DNA from: Proteobacteria bacterium UBA1844
Lineage (GTDB): Bacteria; Pseudomonadota; Gammaproteobacteria; Steroidobacterales; Woeseiaceae
DNA: 27,307 nucleotides
Assembly (NCBI GenBank): GCA_002338615.1
Contig: DDIS01000044.1
Location: 1 to 27,307, forward strand
Reading direction: 5' to 3'
Shown here: piece after piece, positions 23,568 to 27,307 of the stretch
Layout: each line of letters starts with the position of its first letter
Position numbering within the stretch: position 1 is the first letter of the stretch
Program-made: the position numbers and the translations under genes
The notes under the pieces: model-generated
What the model was told of the DNA's origin: nothing
Databases searched by the model: none
Seen by the model: only the letters and a program-made list of their open reading frames with translations

Positions 23568-25767
23568 GGGCCTGCTCTCCGGTAACGTCTATCGTTCTGT
23601 AGCCTGCATCACGCAGTGCAGCAGCAACAATCCCGACCTTGCCAGGACACAAAGCCACGATCGAGCCCCCGCCGCCAGCGCCTGTCAGTTTTGCTCCAAC
23701 GGCGCCCGCCTGTCTCGCCACGGCGACCATTTGCTCGAGTTCAGGCGTGGAAACCTCAATCGCATTCAGGAGTCCGTGGCAAATATTCATACAGCTGCCA
23801 AGTTGGCGGTAGTCACCGGCCATCAGTGCCTCCGTCCCCGCCAGGCACAATGAATCCATCTCGCTGAACAGTCTTTCATAGGCGCTCGAACTACGGTCCT
23901 TGCGCGACCGTACCGCCGCGACCTGCTGCCTCGTTTGTCCCGCACCCAGGCCGTAGGCCACGACCAATGGCGGCGCTTCGGGTAGCTCGAGCGTTTTGAT
24001 TTCAGTTGTTTTATCGCGCCGATAAAGAATCGGTTGTGCGTAGCAGGCCAGCGTATTGTCCACGCCCGACGGTGTGCCGTGCGCAAGCTTTTCACACTCG
24101 AACGCAATCTCGTTGATACGCGCATCGCCGCAGCACAAATCATAGGCATTCGCCAAGGCCCTGGCTATCGCCACTGCCATTGCGGCCGATGACCCCAGTC
24201 CCATTGCACGGGGCAAATGCGTATCAATATGAATCGAGAAATCCTTTTCCCGAATGTCCAGCGCCTTCGCGATCAGCTTGACGGCTGTAGCCAGGCCCGA
24301 ACCCTGTTCATCACCAAGCGTTTCCTGCACATTCCAGGCGGGGATCGCGATGCTGCATCGGCCATCGCGCACGACACTCGCGCGGACCGCATTCGGGATG
24401 GGCACAGCCAGTGCGTGCCGGCCGTAAACCACCGCGTGCTCGCCAAGCAAGATTATCTTGCCCGCCGCCGTTTCCCCGCCGGCAGGTTGCAGTTCTGCCC
24501 GCATGAGCTCACGGGCTTTCCATTCTTTTACCTCACCGCTCAGGGCGAGTTCCGCAGCGATCGATTCAATACGATGTGCCGGAGCGCCAGCAGCCTGTGC
24601 AATGCCGCGCGCATGCAATCGCATATGGCCAGCCTGTATACCGGTGCCCGCAAGCGCGCGTAACGCGGCAAAGTTCTGCGCGAGACCAACCGCAGCCATC
24701 AGCTCCGCCAGTTCCCTCGCAGACCCGGCGCCGGTCATTTTCAGGCACAGGGCAGCCAGCGGATTGCTTGCCAGCGTCCCGCCGACAATGCCTGGTTTCA
24801 ATGGCGCTGTCAGCTCCCCCGCAAGATCGCCGCTTGCCGTAACCGACCATTTGCACAATGACGAATAGCGGCCACCAAGCCCCGCGAAGGCGTGCGCACC
24901 TGCCTCGATCGCACGCCAGTCATTACCTGTGGCGATAGCGAGCGCGTCGATTCCATTCATGATGCCTTTGTTATGGGTCGCGGCCCGGTATGGATCGGCG
25001 TTCGCAATTTCATTGGCCAGCACGATACCGTCGCGTATGCGATGCGCTTCGGTCTCGTTACTGCCGAGATCCTGCAAGCAAAAAATTGCAGTTGCGGAAA
25101 CGAGTGACCGGTCGGCAAGGTTCGAGAGAATCCTGAGCGCTATCGTGCCGCCGCACAATCTGCCGATCGCCGGCGCCAGCAATTCACACAGACTATTGAC
25201 GAGGTTGGCGCCCATAGCGTCGCAGGTATCGACCAGCACATGCACGACGAGCACCGTTTGCGCCGACGCCAGTTCCAGCTGGCGCACTTCGATGGACCTC
25301 ACACCACCGCCACGAGCAACGAGCGCAGGTACGGAACGATTCGCAAGTTCCAGCAGTTGCTCGCTTGCCTGCACGATACGCTCCCGTGCCGCGTCTGCAT
25401 CATCGATACCGGCAACGTGGATCTGACCGATGAGCAAGGACTCCGCCGCTACTACCTTGAACCCGCCGCTCGCGCGAGCCAGGCTCGCTGCGGCACTCAA
25501 AGCGGCCACGATGGACGGCTCTTCGACGACCAGCGGCGCAATACACTCGCGGCCGTTGACAATAAAATTCGGTGCGATCGCGAGCGGCAGTGCGAACGTC
25601 CCGATCACGTTCTCAATCATTTTGTCTGCAGCCTGCACCGACAGAACCGGCCGGCCGGCAGACAGGTTCAGCGCGTCGGTTCGGCTCAGGAAACCCCGTT
25701 GTTCGAGCACCGCGATACGCTCGGTCACCGACAGGCGATACAGTCCCGGGATTCTCGAGTCATTCAT
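23560..25767 (-). CDS. HMG-CoA reductase (class II) - mevalonate kinase fusion
   Basis: One uninterrupted 735-residue chain with two pathway enzymes. Residues 1 to about 425 are class II HMG-CoA reductase: the catalytic residues fall at the same numbers as in the Pseudomonas mevalonii enzyme, Glu83 (VVEEPS), Asp183 (DAMGAN), Lys267 (THNKGIMNG) and His381 (GHMRLHAR). From about 428 to 735 is a GHMP mevalonate kinase: AGKIILLGEHAVVYG (435-449), GLGSSAA (523-529), GTPSGVD with the catalytic-type Asp570, and KLTGAGGGG (693-701). There is almost no linker. The Pro usually opening the kinase's first motif is Ala here. Reductase position 146 is Val, where P. mevalonii has the Asp tied to NADH use. 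An upstream in-frame start (26190) is an artefact of an overlapping gene; the real start is ATG at 25767, overlapping the phosphomevalonate kinase stop by 8 bases. Confidence 0.93.
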   Translation of the reverse strand: MNDSRIPGLYRLSVTERIAVLEQRGFLSRTDALNLSAGRPVLSVQAADKMIENVIGTFALPLAIAPNFIVNGRECIAPLVVEEPSIVAALSAAASLARASGGFKVVAAESLLIGQIHVAGIDDADAARERIVQASEQLLELANRSVPALVARGGGVRSIEVRQLELASAQTVLVVHVLVDTCDAMGANLVNSLCELLAPAIGRLCGGTIALRILSNLADRSLVSATAIFCLQDLGSNETEAHRIRDGIVLANEIANADPYRAATHNKGIMNGIDALAIATGNDWRAIEAGAHAFAGLGGRYSSLCKWSVTASGDLAGELTAPLKPGIVGGTLASNPLAALCLKMTGAGSARELAELMAAVGLAQNFAALRALAGTGIQAGHMRLHARGIAQAAGAPAHRIESIAAELALSGEVKEWKARELMRAELQPAGGETAAGKIILLGEHAVVYGRHALAVPIPNAVRASVVRDGRCSIAIPAWNVQETLGDEQGSGLATAVKLIAKALDIREKDFSIHIDTHLPRAMGLGSSAAMAVAIARALANAYDLCCGDARINEIAFECEKLAHGTPSGVDNTLACYAQPILYRRDKTTEIKTLELPEAPPLVVAYGLGAGQTRQQVAAVRSRKDRSSSAYERLFSEMDSLCLAGTEALMAGDYRQLGSCMNICHGLLNAIEVSTPELEQMVAVARQAGAVGAKLTGAGGGGSIVALCPGKVGIVAAALRDAGYRTIDVTGEQALG

Positions 25768-26692
25768 GCATGCTATCCACGCGCGAAGCACCCAGCTGGT
25801 CGATGCCGAGATGCAACGCCTTGAAGCCGCGCGAGGCCGCCAGTTGCACAAACCTGTCCATCGCCAACTCATCCATGCCAAGCGCCACGCCGATATCGCC
25901 TCCGCCTGCGCCACAGGGTTTATAAAATACGCCGCTCCGGACTGCCGCGCCTGCGAGCTCGCTGTGGCCCGCGGCATATACGCCGAGCTTGTGGTCTCGG
26001 TCGAATTGTCGCAACACCCGGCCATAGCGTTCGGCCTCATCCAGCAACAGCAGAGCGTCGCCGTCGCTCCAGCAATCCGAGATTGCCAACGCCGCTTTTC
26101 CAAGCTCTCTGATACTTGCAGGCTTTGGACTTTCATCGAGCCGTGCAAGCTTGTCGATAGTACTCGCGGGTACACCACTCCATAGCACACGAAACAGCAG
26201 CCCTGCCGGCCATTCCAGCGCCTCGGGTGCGCGGGTGTCGACCTGGTAGCGTATCAAGCCGCCCACAACGCTTGTTGCGACATCAACACCGCTGCCCCGC
26301 CCGCCCTGAAAATTACGATGTGCGGTAATACTCAAATCGAGCAACGCGGACCGGTCGAGACGTTCCCCGCCAAGCAATATGCACAACGCGGCCGCCAGCG
26401 CCGCGCTCGAACCAAGGCCCAGCTTGGCAGGCGCTCTGCCGGGCGCAGGCCGGCTGTAAAACGAGCCCGTGTCCTGCATGACCGGATGGCGTGCCCCGTC
26501 GAACCGCAGCACATCGTAAACGTGCTCGAGTAATCTCTGGTCGAGCCCGGCATGAATTATTCCGGCCGTCGACTGAATGCTGGCAACGGCGCGTCGATTC
26601 ACCGCCATTGCAATTGCGGGCGCACCGCGCAATACCGCGTATTCGCCGAACAGGATGAGCTTGCCAGGGGCACTGGCGCTTTGCGCTAACAC
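25760..26692 (-). CDS. mvaK2: phosphomevalonate kinase (GHMP family)
   Basis: Phosphorylates mevalonate 5-phosphate to the diphosphate. From a GTG start the protein has 310 residues. GHMP motif 1 is APGKLILFGEYAVLRG (8-23), motif 2 GLGSSAA (92-98), then GGRGSGVDVATSVVGG (130-145), the pattern I associate with phosphomevalonate kinase, and motif 3 CGAGGGD (260-266). Mevalonate kinase is already supplied by the fused gene, which supports this as the second kinase. The GTG start at 26692 overlaps the stop of the decarboxylase gene. The reading frame is open further upstream, but that part is a shadow of the decarboxylase gene, and the motif-1 position fits a start here. No clear ribosome site is visible, so coupling is likely. 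Confidence 0.88.
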   Translation of the reverse strand: MLAQSASAPGKLILFGEYAVLRGAPAIAMAVNRRAVASIQSTAGIIHAGLDQRLLEHVYDVLRFDGARHPVMQDTGSFYSRPAPGRAPAKLGLGSSAALAAALCILLGGERLDRSALLDLSITAHRNFQGGRGSGVDVATSVVGGLIRYQVDTRAPEALEWPAGLLFRVLWSGVPASTIDKLARLDESPKPASIRELGKAALAISDCWSDGDALLLLDEAERYGRVLRQFDRDHKLGVYAAGHSELAGAAVRSGVFYKPCGAGGGDIGVALGMDELAMDRFVQLAASRGFKALHLGIDQLGASRVDSMHE

Positions 26693-27307
26693 GCAGCACC
26701 GACCAGTGCTGCACCGTGTCCGAGACCAGCAGACAGCACTTGCTGCACACCGTCGGTTTCTTGCAGCGCGAGCTGCACGCGACTTGCTGCTTGCGGCGTA
26801 CACACGGCCTTGACCTGCGGACCCGCGTCGATGGTAAAAAAAACCTCTACGCCCTCGTTTTGCAGTGTGCGCACGGTCTCGAGACATTTAAGGGTCGCCG
26901 GGTTCCAGAAAATTATCGGCGGCCGGGCAGTCCACATCACCGAATGCATTTTCAGACAATTGTGTTCGGCAATTTTGCCCAAAGCACCGAAGTCACGCGC
27001 AAGGATCGCTGCGCGCGCTGCGGCGAGATCGCCAGGCTGCTCGTCGACCCAGAGCCCGTAAAACGGCGAAGTCGTGCGGCTGCGTTCCATCGCTTCGCTG
27101 GAACCCACAGCCTTGGCCCCCGTTGCCGTGATCGCGATAACGACCGAGAGCGGCCAGTCTTGCGGCTCGATCAGCGTTCTGACCGAGACGTCGTCCGCGG
27201 CATTCTCGAGTTCCGCGAAGCCACCGTAAAGCGACCGCGCAGCCGAGCCTGAGGCGCGTCCTGCAAGGCTCGCAAGCGTCGCCGTGGGCTCCTGCCTGCC
27301 GCTGGCC
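26686..27307 (-). CDS. mvaD: diphosphomevalonate decarboxylase, N-terminus cut by window edge
   Basis: Decarboxylates mevalonate 5-diphosphate to IPP using ATP. Only the C-terminal part, about 206 residues, is in the window; the reading frame runs open to the right edge. Recognisable blocks are ASGSAARSLYGGF near the left of the fragment, DWPLSVVIAIT, VGSSEAMERSRTTSPFY, HNCLKMHSVMW and FFTIDAGPQVKAV with its conserved Asp. The family's ATP- and substrate-binding Ser/Arg (SGSAARS) are present. The stop overlaps the GTG start of phosphomevalonate kinase. It is the first of the operon's genes visible here; whether another gene precedes it cannot be seen. Confidence 0.92.
   Translation of the reverse strand, partial: ASGRQEPTATLASLAGRASGSAARSLYGGFAELENAADDVSVRTLIEPQDWPLSVVIAITATGAKAVGSSEAMERSRTTSPFYGLWVDEQPGDLAAARAAILARDFGALGKIAEHNCLKMHSVMWTARPPIIFWNPATLKCLETVRTLQNEGVEVFFTIDAGPQVKAVCTPQAASRVQLALQETDGVQQVLSAGLGHGAALVGAAC

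Noticed and set aside
25768..26190. N-terminal extension of the reductase-kinase reading frame
   Set aside because: It overlaps phosphomevalonate kinase and has no reductase-like sequence; class II reductases begin at MNDSR-type sequence, which is at 25767.
26693..26887. N-terminal extension of phosphomevalonate kinase
   Set aside because: It is a shadow of the decarboxylase gene, Arg/Ala-rich, and GHMP kinases have motif 1 close to the N-terminus.
26716..27252. Plus-strand reading frame of 178 residues
   Set aside because: It is antisense to the decarboxylase gene, which has several family motifs.

Overview
This window looks like chromosomal DNA from a Gammaproteobacterium of moderate G+C. 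It encodes a proteobacterial-type glutamate-cysteine ligase, a PspF-PspABC phage-shock locus with a sigma-54 promoter, a FadE-type acyl-CoA dehydrogenase and a bactofilin. Unusually for that class, it also encodes a mevalonate pathway for isoprenoid precursors. A marine or sediment lineage such as Woeseiales is possible, but that is a guess. I see no insertion sequences, phage genes, CRISPR arrays, tRNAs or rRNAs. The region is densely coded: the longest stretch without a gene is about 260 bases (743-1004), and I see nothing definite in it.

Left part (1-5.4 kb): an alpha/beta hydrolase cut by the window edge; a divergent FAD-dependent ferredoxin/rubredoxin-type reductase; two translationally coupled, membrane-anchored proteins of unknown function; and gshA for glutathione synthesis. 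From 5.4 to 9.4 kb on the plus strand come a DUF2845 secreted protein, a bactofilin, a large membrane GGDEF/EAL cyclic-di-GMP protein ending in a short tandem-repeat tract, and a small secreted protein.

Middle (9.4-16.4 kb): a phage-shock locus. PspF is divergent from an operon reading pspA, pspB, two successive PspC proteins and a second PspB-like protein. A sigma-54 (-24/-12) promoter lies in front of pspA. Next is a YtrA-type GntR regulator with an ABC-2 transporter (ATPase and permease) and a small membrane protein, preceded by a promoter whose -10 element sits inside an 18-bp palindrome. An ECF sigma factor with a probable membrane anti-sigma partner follows on the plus strand.

Right part (16.6-27.3 kb): malate dehydrogenase, FadE, a DUF3667 zinc-ribbon membrane protein and HMG-CoA synthase on the plus strand. 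These meet a leftward mevalonate operon head-on: diphosphomevalonate decarboxylase (cut by the window edge), phosphomevalonate kinase, a single-chain fusion of class II HMG-CoA reductase with mevalonate kinase, and type 1 IPP isomerase. Every step from acetoacetyl-CoA to IPP/DMAPP is therefore encoded here; only the acetoacetyl-CoA thiolase is not seen. The reductase-kinase fusion is the most notable observation in the window.
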